DNA of 64,000 bases from Thiobacillus thioparus DSM 505 (GCF_000373385.1 NZ_KB891331.1:62001-126000), one strand, 5' to 3'. Shown: positions 29,407 to 39,318, numbered from the stretch's first letter. Notes: generated by a model from the letters alone, not told the origin. Program-made: numbers and translations.

Positions 29407-32180
29407 GGGCCTGGTTCGGGCGCCTCTCGTTGCGCTACAAGCTCACCCTCGCTGCATTGGGTGTGGAAGCGCTGATGCTGGCATTCCTGATCATCAACGG
29501 TGTCCACCTCACCAGCGAGGAATTGCAGCAACAGGCCGAGAACCGGGCACACGACATGGGCAAGACCCTGGTTGCCGCCCTGCTGGCCCCGCTCTCGCAG
29601 CAGGATGACGCCAGCGTGCGCGACATCGTCGAAACCCTTCAACGCGAAGGCGGCCTGAAAATGATCGAGGTACGCGACAACAACCGGCGTATCGTGCATC
29701 AAGCAGGAGCCGAAAGCACCGATGCCGATTTCCGTCTGGTCCTGCCGATCGAGTATGCCGGCCAGCGTTATGGTGAAATCGCCCTGGCTCTGTCGAGCGA
29801 TTTCATCCAGCACGCGCGCAACCGTTACCTCCGGCAAAGCCTGTTCATTGCGGCAGCGGCCTTGCTGCTGACCGGCATTCTGCTGGCCCTGTCGGTCGGC
29901 GGCGTGATCCGCCGCTTCGATGCGCTGACCCGTGCCAGCAAGCGCATGGCACAGGGCGATCTGGACGTGAAACTGACCGGCGCGGGCGAGGACGAAATCG
30001 GCCAGCTGATCGACACCTTCAATCGCATGGCCGAGTCGGTACGCTTCAACGTCGACCGTGCACGTGAAAACGAAGCACGCTTTCACGCCATCGCCGATTA
30101 CACCCACGATCTCGAATTCTGGCTGTCGCCCGACGGCAAGCTCCTGTGGGTGAATCCCTCGGTCGAGCGCATGCTCGGCCATAGTGTCGGCGAATGCATG
30201 ACGCAGATGAACTTCCCAGCCGACATCATCCATCCGGAAGACCGTACCGCTGCCGAATTCCAGTTGCGCCACGCCCTGCGCGGCACGTCCGGCCAGGGAT
30301 ATGCCTTGCGCATCTGCCGCAAGGACGGCGGCCATTTCTGGGCGGCGGTGAACTGGCAGCCGATTCACGATTACAGCGGCGTCTATCAGGGCATCCGCGC
30401 CAGCATCCACAGCATCGACGACCTCAAGGCAACCGAGGCCAACCTGCGTCAGGCCATCAACGAACTGCGCACGGCGGAAAGCCTGCAAGGCCGTTATCTG
30501 GAAGAGACCGAGCAGGAACGTGCCCGGCTGGTGTCGCTGCTGTCGGCCATGAATCTCGGCATTCTGTTCGTTGCTGCCGACGGCCGGGTGATCTATCACA
30601 ATCCCGCGTTCACCCGCATGTGGATGATCGACGAGGAGATCCATCTGATCGGCCTGCCGGTGCATGAAGTACTGGCCAAATCGACCTCGATGCTGGCGCG
30701 CCCCGACCATTTCTCCAAGCATCTGCTGTCGGTGCTGGAAACACGCGAACTCTCCGACAGCTACGAAATCCAGATGACCGACGGACGCGTCATCACCGAG
30801 CTCGACTACCCGGTACGCGACCGCGAAAACCGCTTCATCGGCCATCTGTGGATTTACGAGGATGTCACCCGCGAGCGCCAGACGGCCGAACAACTGGTGT
30901 ACCTGGCCGAACGCGACGCCCTGACCGGGCTCTACAACCGCCACCGCTTCCAGCAGGAGCTGGCGCGCACCATGCTGGACAGCGACCGCCATCAGACGCA
31001 GTGCGCGGTCATGTTCTTCGACCTCGACGAATTCAAGACCATCAATGACAGCTACGGCCATCGCGCCGGCGATGCGCTGCTGATCCGGGTAGCCAGCGAG
31101 ATCAGCACGCTGGTGCGGCGCAATGAAGTCCTGGCACGGCTGGGCGGCGACGAGTTCGCCATCCTGCTGCCGTCGGCGCAAGGCAATGAAGCCGAAGTGC
31201 TGGCCGACCGCGTGGTGCGGGCGATCGCGCAGATCCCCTTCCGCTTCGAGGGACAGAACCTGCGGCTCACCACCAGCCTCGGCATCGCCTACTATCCCGG
31301 ACATGCCGCCGACGCCGACGACCTGGTCGCGCGCGCCGACATCGCCATGTACCAGGCCAAGGATGCCGGCAAGAACACCTGGCGCGTATTTCGCGCGGAC
31401 ACCGAGGCCGATACCGAAATGCGCACCCGCCTGTCGTGGGGCGAGCGCATCAGCAATGCGCTCGACAAGGGCCTGTTCCAGCTGCATTTCCAGGGGGTAT
31501 ACCGGGCGGAAGACGGCACCCTGTCCCACCTGGAAGCGCTCATCCGCATGATCGACGAGCGCAATCCCGGCCAGCTCATCATGCCGTGGCATTTCATCCA
31601 GCTGGCCGAGAAAAGCGGACGCATCCTCGACATCGACCGCTGGGTGGTCCACGAAACCTTGCGCCGGCTGGCGGAGAATCCGGCGATTCCATCGATCGCG
31701 CTCAACCTGTCCGGGCGCTCGCTGTCCGAACCCGGCCTGCCGCAATACATCGGCGACGAACTGCGCCAGGCCGGCGTCAATCCCAGCCGCCTGATCGTCG
31801 AGATCACCGAGACCGCGGCCGTGTCCGACCTGCACGATGCGCAGCGCATGATCGAAGCCTTGCGCCAGCTCGGCTGTGGCGTCTGTCTCGACGATTTCGG
31901 CGTCGGTTTTGCCTCCTTTGCCTACCTCAAGCATCTGCACGTCGACACCATCAAGATCGACGGCATTTTCATCCGCGATCTGCCCAGCGACCCCGACAAC
32001 CAGGTGTTCGTCCAGGCCATGGTCAGCGTCGCGCTCGGCCTCGGCAAGTCCGTCGTCGCGGAATATGTCGAGGATGGCCCGACGCTTGCCCTGCTGCGCC
32101 AGTTCGGCGTCGACCTGGTACAAGGCTATTTTCTCGACCGGCCGATTCTCGACCACCCGGCGCTGCACGTCTCCACCTAG
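29403..32180 (+). CDS. Membrane-bound HAMP-PAS-PAS-GGDEF-EAL sensor (c-di-GMP turnover)
   Basis: A 925-residue inner-membrane protein. It has a transmembrane helix (about 17-35), a periplasmic sensor (about 36-140), a second helix (about 146-168), HAMP (about 170-220), a first PAS/PAC (about 225-345), a coiled linker, a second PAS (about 380-495), GGDEF (about 500-670) and EAL (about 690-925). The cyclase site LGGDEFAIL (near residue 580) is intact, while the I-site is RRNE rather than RXXD. EAL motifs include [37 protein letters not shown] and VVAEYVED, with Tyr replacing the usual Gly. The TTG start overlaps the PhnD-like gene by four bases, pointing to a paired periplasmic sensor. Confidence 0.93.
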   Translation: MRAWFGRLSLRYKLTLAALGVEALMLAFLIINGVHLTSEELQQQAENRAHDMGKTLVAALLAPLSQQDDASVRDIVETLQREGGLKMIEVRDNNRRIVHQAGAESTDADFRLVLPIEYAGQRYGEIALALSSDFIQHARNRYLRQSLFIAAAALLLTGILLALSVGGVIRRFDALTRASKRMAQGDLDVKLTGAGEDEIGQLIDTFNRMAESVRFNVDRARENEARFHAIADYTHDLEFWLSPDGKLLWVNPSVERMLGHSVGECMTQMNFPADIIHPEDRTAAEFQLRHALRGTSGQGYALRICRKDGGHFWAAVNWQPIHDYSGVYQGIRASIHSIDDLKATEANLRQAINELRTAESLQGRYLEETEQERARLVSLLSAMNLGILFVAADGRVIYHNPAFTRMWMIDEEIHLIGLPVHEVLAKSTSMLARPDHFSKHLLSVLETRELSDSYEIQMTDGRVITELDYPVRDRENRFIGHLWIYEDVTRERQTAEQLVYLAERDALTGLYNRHRFQQELARTMLDSDRHQTQCAVMFFDLDEFKTINDSYGHRAGDALLIRVASEISTLVRRNEVLARLGGDEFAILLPSAQGNEAEVLADRVVRAIAQIPFRFEGQNLRLTTSLGIAYYPGHAADADDLVARADIAMYQAKDAGKNTWRVFRADTEADTEMRTRLSWGERISNALDKGLFQLHFQGVYRAEDGTLSHLEALIRMIDERNPGQLIMPWHFIQLAEKSGRILDIDRWVVHETLRRLAENPAIPSIALNLSGRSLSEPGLPQYIGDELRQAGVNPSRLIVEITETAAVSDLHDAQRMIEALRQLGCGVCLDDFGVGFASFAYLKHLHVDTIKIDGIFIRDLPSDPDNQVFVQAMVSVALGLGKSVVAEYVEDGPTLALLRQFGVDLVQGYFLDRPILDHPALHVST

Positions 32181-32266
32181 CTGTGTCCGACAGCCGGCAG
32201 GCCGTCCGCCATGATCACGCGGGCGGAATGTTAAAATGCCCGGCTTTGCGTCCCAGGATTTCCGCC

Positions 32267-33859
32267 GTGCTCACCGCTTCCAGCATCACCCTGCAATTCG
32301 CCTCCAAGCCGCTGTTCGAGAACGTCAACGTCAAGTTCGGCGACGGCAACCGCTATGGCCTGATCGGCGCCAACGGCTGCGGCAAGTCGACCTTCATGAA
32401 GATCCTGGCCGGCGAGCTGGAGCCGACTGCCGGCAACGTCTCGCTTGATCCCGGCGAGCGCATGGCCTGGCTGCGCCAGGACCAGTTCGGCTACGAGGAC
32501 CAGCGCGTGCTCGACGTGGTGCTGCAGGGACATGCCGAGATGTGGCGCGTGATGCAGGAAAAGGACGCCATCTACATGAATCCCGAGGCGAGCGAGGAAG
32601 ACTACCTGCATGCCGCCGAACTCGAAGCCAAGTTCGGCGAAATGGGCGGCTACGACGCCGAGGCCCGCGCCGGCCAATTGCTGCTCGGCGTCGGCATCCC
32701 CACCGAACAGCACAATGGACCCATGAGCGAGATCGCGCCGGGCTTCAAGCTGCGCGTGCTGCTGACGCAGGCGCTATTCTCCAATCCAGACATCCTTCTA
32801 CTGGACGAACCGACCAACAACCTCGACATCAACACGATCCGCTGGCTGGAGAACGTGCTGAACGAGAGCAACGCCACCATCATCGTCATCTCGCACGACC
32901 GCCACTTCCTGAACCAGGTCTGTACCCACATGGCCGACCTCGATTTCGGCACCATCAAGGTCTACCCGGGCAACTACGACGACTACATGCTGGCCTCCAC
33001 GCAAGCCAAGGAGCGCCAAGCCTCGGCCAACGCCAAGGCCAAGGACAAGGTGGCCGAACTGCAGGAGTTCGTGCGCCGCTTCTCGGCCAACAAGTCGAAG
33101 GCACGCCAGGCCACCAGCCGCATGAAGATGATCGACAAGATCAAGATCGAGGATTTCAAGCCGTCGTCGCGGCAGAACCCCTACATCCGTTTCGAACCGG
33201 AAAAGCTGCTGCACCGCCGCGCGCTCGAAGTCGAAAACCTGAAATTCGGCTACGACGGCACGCCCCTGTTTTCCAACATGAACTTTTCGCTGGAAGCCGG
33301 CGAAAAAATGGCCGTCATCGGCGGCAACGGCGTCGGCAAATCGACGCTGATGAAGCTGTTGATGAATGAACTCACGCCCCAGTTCGGCGAAGTGAAATGG
33401 AGCGAGAACGCCAGCATCGGCTACTTCTCGCAGGACCACGTCAGCGATTTCGACATGGATCTCAACCTCACCGACTGGATGCACCAGTGGACCCAGCAGG
33501 GCGACGACGAGCAAGTGCTGCGCGGCATTCTCGGACGCCTGCTGTTCTCCGGTGACGACGTCAAGAAATCGGTGCGCGTGCTGTCCGGCGGGGAGAAAGG
33601 CCGCATGCTGTATGGCAAGCTGATGCTCGGCCGCCACAACGTGCTCGTCATGGACGAGCCGACCAACCACATGGACATGGAATCGATCGAATCGCTCAAC
33701 CTCGCGCTCGACCTGTTCAAGGGTACGCTGATCTTCGTCTCGCACGACCGCCAGTTCGTCAGCAGCCTGGCCACCCGCATCCTGGAAATCACGCCTGAAG
33801 GCGTCGAGTTCTACCTGGGCACCTACGACGAATACCTGCATTCGAAGGGCCTCGAGTGA
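32267..33859 (+). CDS. ybiT: ABC-F family ATPase YbiT
   Basis: A 530-residue soluble ABC-F protein with two ATPase domains and no transmembrane part. Walker A sequences are GANGCGKST and GGNGVGKST; Walker B regions are [11 protein letters not shown] and [11 protein letters not shown]; the second signature is LSGGEKGR while the first is degenerate, as in YbiT. The inter-domain linker (about 245-300) contains [15 protein letters not shown]. It closely resembles E. coli YbiT throughout. These proteins act at the ribosome E site. The GTG at 32267 is used because [10 protein letters not shown] is the family N-terminus and AGGA is about eight bases before it. Confidence 0.95.
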   Translation: MLTASSITLQFASKPLFENVNVKFGDGNRYGLIGANGCGKSTFMKILAGELEPTAGNVSLDPGERMAWLRQDQFGYEDQRVLDVVLQGHAEMWRVMQEKDAIYMNPEASEEDYLHAAELEAKFGEMGGYDAEARAGQLLLGVGIPTEQHNGPMSEIAPGFKLRVLLTQALFSNPDILLLDEPTNNLDINTIRWLENVLNESNATIIVISHDRHFLNQVCTHMADLDFGTIKVYPGNYDDYMLASTQAKERQASANAKAKDKVAELQEFVRRFSANKSKARQATSRMKMIDKIKIEDFKPSSRQNPYIRFEPEKLLHRRALEVENLKFGYDGTPLFSNMNFSLEAGEKMAVIGGNGVGKSTLMKLLMNELTPQFGEVKWSENASIGYFSQDHVSDFDMDLNLTDWMHQWTQQGDDEQVLRGILGRLLFSGDDVKKSVRVLSGGEKGRMLYGKLMLGRHNVLVMDEPTNHMDMESIESLNLALDLFKGTLIFVSHDRQFVSSLATRILEITPEGVEFYLGTYDEYLHSKGLE

Positions 33860-34611
33860 ACGGAGTCGTCGTCATCGGCCTCGGCCAGCTCGGCCGCGTA
33901 TTCGCCGGCGGCCTGCTGCGCGCCGGCCTTACCGTGGTTCCGGTCAATCGCGGTGACGACATGGCAGCCGTGGCGCAACGCCATCCCGCGCCGGAACTCG
34001 TCTTGATCGCAGTTGCCGAAGCCGATCTGCACACGATACTGGCCGCGCTGCCCGATGCCTGGAAGCCGCGTGCCGCGCTGATCCAGAACGAACTGCTGCC
34101 GCGCGACTGGGAAGCCCACGGCTACGTCGACCCCACGGTGATCTCGGTCTGGTTCGAAAAAAAGAAAGGCACCGACGCCCGGCCGCTGATCGCCTCGCCG
34201 GCGGCCGGGCCGGGCGCCGGCCTGCTGTGCAGGGCACTGGCGGCCATCGATCTGCCGTGCCGCGAAGTTTCCCCGGGCGGCGCATTGCTGTTTGAACTGG
34301 TGCGCAAGAACGTCTACATCCTCACCACCAATATCGCCGGTTTGAAAACCGGCGACACAGTTTCACAGCTGTGGGCGCAGCACGAAGCATTCGCGCGCCA
34401 GGTGGCGAACGAGGTGATGGACATTCAGGATGCGCTGACCGGCGTCGTGCACGACCGCAACGCACTGATCGCCGGCATGCTCGAGGCTTTCGACGGCGAT
34501 CCGGATCATGGCTGCACCGGCCGGTCGGCGCCGGCACGGTTGGCGCGCGCGCTGCATCACGCCGACGCATTCGGGCTAAGCGTCCCCACCCTGCGCTCCC
34601 TGGCGGGCTGA
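33856..34611 (+). CDS. PanE-like NAD(P)-binding protein, hypothetical
   Basis: A 251-residue protein with an N-terminal dinucleotide-binding fold ([21 protein letters not shown], a GXGXXG motif) and a helical C-terminal half, reminiscent of ketopantoate reductase or 6-phosphogluconate dehydrogenase relatives but without the clear catalytic residues. A Lys-Lys-Lys stretch (EKKKGTD) follows ISVWF. The GTG start overlaps the ybiT stop by four bases. I cannot assign a substrate; a cofactor-binding oxidoreductase is the most that sequence supports. Confidence 0.7.
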   Translation: MNGVVVIGLGQLGRVFAGGLLRAGLTVVPVNRGDDMAAVAQRHPAPELVLIAVAEADLHTILAALPDAWKPRAALIQNELLPRDWEAHGYVDPTVISVWFEKKKGTDARPLIASPAAGPGAGLLCRALAAIDLPCREVSPGGALLFELVRKNVYILTTNIAGLKTGDTVSQLWAQHEAFARQVANEVMDIQDALTGVVHDRNALIAGMLEAFDGDPDHGCTGRSAPARLARALHHADAFGLSVPTLRSLAG

Positions 34612-34641
34612 CCCTTCCTGGATGGGCCTCTGCCGCCCCGG

Positions 34642-35121
34642 TCAGACTGCGTGGCCCTGGGGCTTCTCCTTGTCGCCACCATACACGCCCGCATGGTCGA
34701 ACGGCACCCAGTTGGGCGAGCGGTCGGTCTTGAGCCGGCCGTGGATGCGATAAGGGACGCCCGCCTTCAAGGATTCCGGCGACAGGCTCTCGATCTGCCG
34801 GATCAGATCCTTCGACTGCGTGATGGCATCGATCCGCAGCAATGTGCTGGAGGTCGCCGCAATCCGGGTCGAGGTCTGCGACAAGCCGCTGGCGAAGGGT
34901 TGCCCGTTCACCTCCAGTTCGAAATCCAGCGCCTCGATCGTCAGGTCGAAATCGTTCGGATTGCTCACGCGCAAACCGACATCGAAATGCTGTTCGAAGA
35001 AACCAAGACGGCTGACCGCAACATCCGCCACGCTCACCTTGGGTGCGACCGCATTGAACGGCAAGCCGGAACAGGCGACCAGGCCCAAGGCGAAGAACAG
35101 GACGAGCAGACGCTGCAGCAT
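34642..35121 (-). CDS. LEA type 2-like lipoprotein
   Basis: A 159-residue lipoprotein: signal peptide with lipobox LGLVAC (Cys about 17), then a LEA14/WHy-like beta-sandwich domain with LRVSNPNDFDLTIEALDFELEVNG, the hallmark of this family. It is the last gene of a five-gene minus-strand run (DUF971, radical SAM, ATP-grasp, fructosamine kinase and this gene), separated from the fructosamine kinase by seven bases. Exported, outer-membrane or periplasmic. Function unknown. Confidence 0.83.
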   Translation of the reverse strand: MLQRLLVLFFALGLVACSGLPFNAVAPKVSVADVAVSRLGFFEQHFDVGLRVSNPNDFDLTIEALDFELEVNGQPFASGLSQTSTRIAATSSTLLRIDAITQSKDLIRQIESLSPESLKAGVPYRIHGRLKTDRSPNWVPFDHAGVYGGDKEKPQGHAV

Positions 35122-35128
35122 GGAAAAC

Positions 35129-36010
35129 CTATCGAATCTGCGCCAGCAGCTGGGCGGTCATGCGCGCGGCCTGCGTTGCATAGCCGCCGCCGAACAGATT
35201 GGCGTGGTTGAGAATATGGTAGAGATTGTAGAGCGTTTTACGCACGGCGTAGCCTGCGTCAAGCGGCCACGCCTCGCGGTAGGCCGCGTAAAAATCCGGC
35301 GCGAACCCGCCGAACAGTTCGCTCATCGCCAGGTCGCTTTCGCGGTCGCCGAAATACACCGCCGGATCGAAGATCACGGGCGTTCCGTCGGCCAGATAGG
35401 CGTGGTTGCCGCCCCACAAGTCACCGTGTAGCAGCGAAGGGACAGGCACGTAGCTGTCGAAAAAGGCGTCGAGACGGGCAATCAGGGATTCGCCGTCCCG
35501 CTGTAGCGCGCCGCCGTAGCCATTTTCGGCTGCACGCTGCAGCTGGAACCCGAGCCGTTGCGTGCGCCAGAAGCCGACCCAGTCGTCGTGCCGGGCATTC
35601 GGCTGCGGCGTAGCGCCGATCCAATTGTCGCGCGTCCAACCGAACTGTGCGGCGCTGACACGGTGTTGTTGCGCGAGTTGCCGCCCCAGTTGCACGGCGT
35701 CGCCCCGCGCACCCAAGGACAGATAGTCGAGTACCAGATATGCCTGCCCTGCGGCCATGCCATGACAGATCACCTGCGGGACCCGCACGGCGTTCGCGGC
35801 CGCCAGTTCGGCAAGCCCGGCCGCTTCGGTTTCGAACATCGCGAGCCCGGCAGCAGGCTGGATCTTGACGAACACGCTGCGTACCCCGTCGCTGAGCTTG
35901 AAAGCCTGGCTGATGTCTCCGCCATGCATGGCCTGTGCGCCGGATACCACGAATGGCAAGCCCGTGGCGTGGCCGATGGCCGTGGCGAGTTCATGATGGA
36001 AGGTGTTCAT
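35129..36010 (-). CDS. Fructosamine kinase family protein
   Basis: A 293-residue APH-like kinase of the fructosamine-3-kinase family, which phosphorylates ketoamine adducts on proteins or small molecules so that they come off. It has VSGAQAMHGGDISQAFKL at the N-terminus, VFVKIQP (the ATP-anchoring lysine), HGDLWGGN (catalytic loop) and FDPAVYFGDRESDL (the metal-binding segment). The ATG at 36010 overlaps the stop of the ATP-grasp gene by four bases. Its place in a radical SAM/ATP-grasp operon suggests it could act on a small-molecule intermediate, but that is inference. Confidence 0.9.
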   Translation of the reverse strand: MNTFHHELATAIGHATGLPFVVSGAQAMHGGDISQAFKLSDGVRSVFVKIQPAAGLAMFETEAAGLAELAAANAVRVPQVICHGMAAGQAYLVLDYLSLGARGDAVQLGRQLAQQHRVSAAQFGWTRDNWIGATPQPNARHDDWVGFWRTQRLGFQLQRAAENGYGGALQRDGESLIARLDAFFDSYVPVPSLLHGDLWGGNHAYLADGTPVIFDPAVYFGDRESDLAMSELFGGFAPDFYAAYREAWPLDAGYAVRKTLYNLYHILNHANLFGGGYATQAARMTAQLLAQIR

Positions 36011-37230
36011 GGCGCGAGCAAAGGCTGGACGCGAACGGTGAGCGCCGCATGGGCGGCCCGCAGGGCATGTTCGGCCGCCTGCGGCGTGGCGGCACGGCTG
36101 AAGATGAAGCCGAGATAGCTCGCGCCCGCGGGCGGCGGCGCCACCAGCTGACCGGCCCGGGCAGTGATTTCGATGCCGCTGACATGCGGTACGTCGCGTG
36201 CCGCGTCGAGGCCGTCGACGCCCTGCAGGATACCGCTCGTCGGCACGGGGACCATCATCACGCCTGCCGCCTCCTTGCCCGCCTGCGCCGGCAGCGGCAG
36301 GCCCACTGCATGGCGCAGCACAATTTCGGCCGACGCCATGCCCAGCGTTGCGTTCAGCACGCGTCCGCATAGCCCGCCGATGCCGCGCGGCGCGATTTCA
36401 AGCAGCCACACGCCGGCGTCGTTGATGCGGGCTTCGGCATGGATCATGCCCTCGGCCACGCCGCTCGCCGCACAGGCGCGCTGCACGGCGGCGATCAGTT
36501 CGGCCTGCGTGGCCCCAGGTAGCCGCGAAGGCGTGATGAACAGCGTTTCCTCGAAGTAGGGCCCATCGAGCGGATCGGGTTTGTCGAACACGGCAAGAAC
36601 CTGCAATACGCCGTGGACCAGTATGCCGTCGAGTGCGACTTCGGCACCCGGGATGAAACGCTCGACCAGTAGGCCTGCACCGGCGTCGCGCTGGGCGTGC
36701 GCCTGGATGCGCCGAACCTGTCCGAGCGCACGCCTGAGTTGATCGGCATCGTCCACCCGGATCACGCCGCGGCTGGCGTTCAACCGGCGCGCTTTCACCA
36801 CCAGCGGAAAACCCAGTGCAAGCGCGGTGCCCATGTCATCGTCTCCGACTTCGACAAATGCAGGGCAGGGCAATCCGATCGTTTGCTGCTGTCTGCGGAA
36901 GCGCAGCTTGTCGGTCAGCGTCGCCACGGCCTCGGGCGGATTGCCGGGCAGCTTGAGTGCCACGCGCAGCTGCGCGGCCAGGGCCGCACCGTGATCGTCC
37001 ACGGCCAGCACCGCATCGACGATCTGCGTCAAGGCACACAAAACCTGGGGCACGGCGATGTCGGGCTGATCGAAGGGTACGCTCATCAGCGGCGGCAGGC
37101 CCCAGCCCGGCGCAAGCCGATGACAATAGTCGGCGCAGGCGACGAGTTCGATGTCCAGCCGCCTGGCAGCGGCGATGAAGTCCTGGTTGGCATAGCCCGC
37201 GGCGGGGAGCAGCAACAGGAGGCGCGGCAT
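36007..37230 (-). CDS. ATP-grasp domain protein next to a CCAEP-tail radical SAM
   Basis: A 407-residue ATP-grasp enzyme, i.e. a carboxylate-amine/thiol ligase type. A pre-ATP-grasp N-terminal domain (about 1-110, LLLLPAAGYANQDF) is followed by the ATP-grasp fold with FPLVVKARRLNASRGV, LLVERFIPGAEVALDG and VWLLEIAPRGIGGLCG. A C-terminal beta-domain extends to residue 407. The substrate is unknown. The start at 37230 is two bases after the stop of the radical SAM gene, and the stop overlaps the fructosamine kinase start. The open frame continues upstream, but only as a shadow of the radical SAM gene. Confidence 0.9.
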   Translation of the reverse strand: MPRLLLLLPAAGYANQDFIAAARRLDIELVACADYCHRLAPGWGLPPLMSVPFDQPDIAVPQVLCALTQIVDAVLAVDDHGAALAAQLRVALKLPGNPPEAVATLTDKLRFRRQQQTIGLPCPAFVEVGDDDMGTALALGFPLVVKARRLNASRGVIRVDDADQLRRALGQVRRIQAHAQRDAGAGLLVERFIPGAEVALDGILVHGVLQVLAVFDKPDPLDGPYFEETLFITPSRLPGATQAELIAAVQRACAASGVAEGMIHAEARINDAGVWLLEIAPRGIGGLCGRVLNATLGMASAEIVLRHAVGLPLPAQAGKEAAGVMMVPVPTSGILQGVDGLDAARDVPHVSGIEITARAGQLVAPPPAGASYLGFIFSRAATPQAAEHALRAAHAALTVRVQPLLAP

Positions 37231-37232
37231 GG

Positions 37233-38648
37233 TTAGAAGCTGGCGAGTTGGGTTTCGGTCGGCTCGGCGCAGCAGTACCAGGGCTCGGAATGATGCGCGA
37301 TGGTCTCGCCGAATTGCACGGGATCGAGCGGCGGCGGCGTCTCGCCCAGGGCAGCATGGGTGCGCATCCAGATTCCGGCGAACACGTCGGCACGCGGCAG
37401 TCCATTTTTCTCGGCGTCCATCACCCAGGCCATGATCTCGCTTTGCAAGGCATCGACAAGCGCATCGTCGGCCTGCCACGGGTAGCCCAGCATGGCCTCG
37501 TCGAAGGCGCCGACGCGCGCCGCGAAATCCTGAAGCTGCAGCAGATGCGAGCCCTGCGGCACCAGCAGGCGGATCGCCAGCTGCACCGGCGGCACGGCCT
37601 CGACCAGATGCAGCCGCAGCAGGGTGGCGAGCAGCTCGCGATAGCCTGCCAGCGTAGTCCACGGCGTGAACGGCACGAAGGTGGGGGCCAGCGCGATGCC
37701 GAGCGTGCGGCAGTGCGCCAGTACCGCTTCGAAATCGGCGCGGGTATGGCCCTTGGCGAGCCGGTCCAGGATCGCGTCGTCGACCGATTCGACCGCGGTG
37801 ACGATGAACAGCAGGCCACGTTGCTTGAGGCGTGGCAGCAGATCTGCGTGATTCAGCAGGTGCTCGACCTTGATCGTGGCATCCCAGCTCAAATCGGGGA
37901 ATTGCGCGTGCAAGGCCTCGGCCACTTTCAACGCATGCGTCGGCCCATTGAGAAAATCGGGATCGCCAAAGCTGATGTGCTGCGCACCCACTTCGACCTG
38001 CTGCGCGATGTCGGCCATCACCGTCTCCACCGGGACGATGCGGAATTTCCCTTCGTACACCGGCACCACCGGACAGTGGCGGCACAAATGTTTGCAACCG
38101 CGGCTCGCCTCGGCGAAACCGGTGATTTTTTGCGTGCCGTCGGCCAGGATCAACTTGGCGTAGCGCTGCAGATCGGGCAGTCCGCGTCGTTCGGGCAGCA
38201 GGAACGTGATCTTGTCGCGCCGCACCAGGGTGTCGGCCGGTGCAATCCCCGTTCGCACCCAGTCCAGCAGGTCGGGCTCGGATTCGCCGCCGAAGATCGC
38301 GTCCACGCCCAGCGTTTTCAACCATGCGGCGTTGACCGGCGCATACAGGCCGAAGGCGGCGATGCGCGCACGCGGAGCGAGCGAGCGGATTTTCGGCAGC
38401 GCCGCAGCGGCAATCCGCGTGGCGGTATGCATGCCCAGGTAAATCGCCACGTATTCGGCATCGGCAAAAGTGGCAGGGTCGAGTTTTTGCTGCGACAGGT
38501 CGACGCAGGCGGCGGCAATGTGTTCGCGCGCGAACCACGCGGCAGGCTGCGCCAGGTTGAACGGCTGTCGACCCAGTTCGTACGGGCTCACCAAAACAAC
38601 ACGCGCCCCGGAAGGCGCGTGTGTGGGTACGGCACAGGAATTGCCCAT
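37233..38648 (-). CDS. Radical SAM protein with C-terminal CCAEP tail
   Basis: A 471-residue enzyme with an N-terminal B12-binding-like Rossmann domain (about 15-130, lacking a clear DXHXXG) and a radical SAM domain. The cluster motif SRGCKHLCRHCP gives C185-X3-C189-X2-C192. The last residues are YCCAEPTETQLASF, with Cys459-Cys460 followed by AEP. I recognise this as the CUAEP/CCAEP-tail radical SAM (seleno)protein family, where some members have selenocysteine at that position; here both codons are TGC (Cys). Product unknown. It is directly followed by an ATP-grasp gene and preceded by DUF971 with a six-base gap. Confidence 0.9.
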   Translation of the reverse strand: MGNSCAVPTHAPSGARVVLVSPYELGRQPFNLAQPAAWFAREHIAAACVDLSQQKLDPATFADAEYVAIYLGMHTATRIAAAALPKIRSLAPRARIAAFGLYAPVNAAWLKTLGVDAIFGGESEPDLLDWVRTGIAPADTLVRRDKITFLLPERRGLPDLQRYAKLILADGTQKITGFAEASRGCKHLCRHCPVVPVYEGKFRIVPVETVMADIAQQVEVGAQHISFGDPDFLNGPTHALKVAEALHAQFPDLSWDATIKVEHLLNHADLLPRLKQRGLLFIVTAVESVDDAILDRLAKGHTRADFEAVLAHCRTLGIALAPTFVPFTPWTTLAGYRELLATLLRLHLVEAVPPVQLAIRLLVPQGSHLLQLQDFAARVGAFDEAMLGYPWQADDALVDALQSEIMAWVMDAEKNGLPRADVFAGIWMRTHAALGETPPPLDPVQFGETIAHHSEPWYCCAEPTETQLASF

Positions 38649-38654
38649 GACAGG

Positions 38655-39053
38655 CTACTTGGCCTTGGGGCGCTGCTCGAACATCTTGGCGATGCCGGGA
38701 TCGCGCGAGGCGCCAGCGGCGTCCATGCGTTTGAGATACTCGTCCCATAACGCAGCCTGGTTGGTGCCCAGATCGTAGAGATATTCCCAGGAATAGATCC
38801 CGGTGTCGTGGCCGTCGGAAAAGAAGAAGTTGATGCCGTACAAGCCTACGGGTTCGGCGGCATTGATCAGTACTTCACGTTTGCCGACCTGCAGCACTTC
38901 CTGCCCGGGGCCGTGGCCACGCACTTCGGCGGACGGCGAATAGACCCGCAGAAGCTCGAACGGCAATTCGAAACGGGCGCCGTCGCTGAAGGCGATTTCC
39001 AGCTTGCGCGAAACCTGATGCAACTTGATGTCGGTCGGGGTGGGATGGGCCAT
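38655..39053 (-). CDS. DUF971 family protein
   Basis: A 132-residue protein of the DUF971 (gamma-butyrobetaine hydroxylase N-terminal-like) family: SDGARFELPFELLRVYSPSA, VGLYGINFFFSDGHDTGIYSWEYLYDLG. No signal peptide; cytoplasmic. In other organisms DUF971 domains are linked to iron-sulfur proteins such as Mrp/ApbC, but the role of the stand-alone protein is not established. The ATG at 39053 begins the family N-terminus. It is first in the five-gene minus-strand operon with the radical SAM and ATP-grasp genes. Confidence 0.9.
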   Translation of the reverse strand: MAHPTPTDIKLHQVSRKLEIAFSDGARFELPFELLRVYSPSAEVRGHGPGQEVLQVGKREVLINAAEPVGLYGINFFFSDGHDTGIYSWEYLYDLGTNQAALWDEYLKRMDAAGASRDPGIAKMFEQRPKAK

Positions 39054-39158
39054 GTTGTAACACTCGAAATTGAACGCCAGCACGAAGTTTAAACCCGTCA
39101 TGCGAAGTTTAAACCCTTGAGGGACAAGGGGCTGAAGCCGATGGGGTATCGGGAAAAC

Positions 39159-39235
39159 TGGCGCGCCCGGCGCGATTCGAACGCACGACCCCTGCCTTCG
39201 GAGGGCAGTACTCTATCCAGCTGAGCTACGGGCGC
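39159..39235 (-). tRNA. tRNA-Arg (anticodon CCG)
   Basis: On the minus strand the cloverleaf is complete: acceptor GCGCCCG pairing with CGGGCGC, D-arm AGCTCAGCTGGATAGAGT, anticodon stem CTGCC/GGCAG around loop CTCCGAA (anticodon CCG, reading CGG codons), T-arm with GTTCGAATC, and an encoded CCA end. It has 77 bases. It sits alone between the DUF971 gene and a divergent cytochrome c gene. Confidence 0.97.
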
Positions 39236-39318
39236 TAGGAGCCGCGAAGCATAGCCTTTTTGCCACGTGGCGTCCATCCGCCGGGCGCAACGCCCTTTCC
39301 TGTCGGGGTGGCTTTCCT

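Noticed and set aside
29130-32168. Very long open frame (about 1000 codons) antisense to the GGDEF-EAL gene
   Set aside because: It is a GC-rich codon-bias artefact. The sense strand has clear domains, and the antisense translation shows no family motifs.
34642-39053. Interpretation of the radical SAM operon as a classic RiPP cluster
   Set aside because: I see no small precursor peptide, no RRE domain and no peptide exporter in or near the run; a precursor might be elsewhere, but nothing here supports it.
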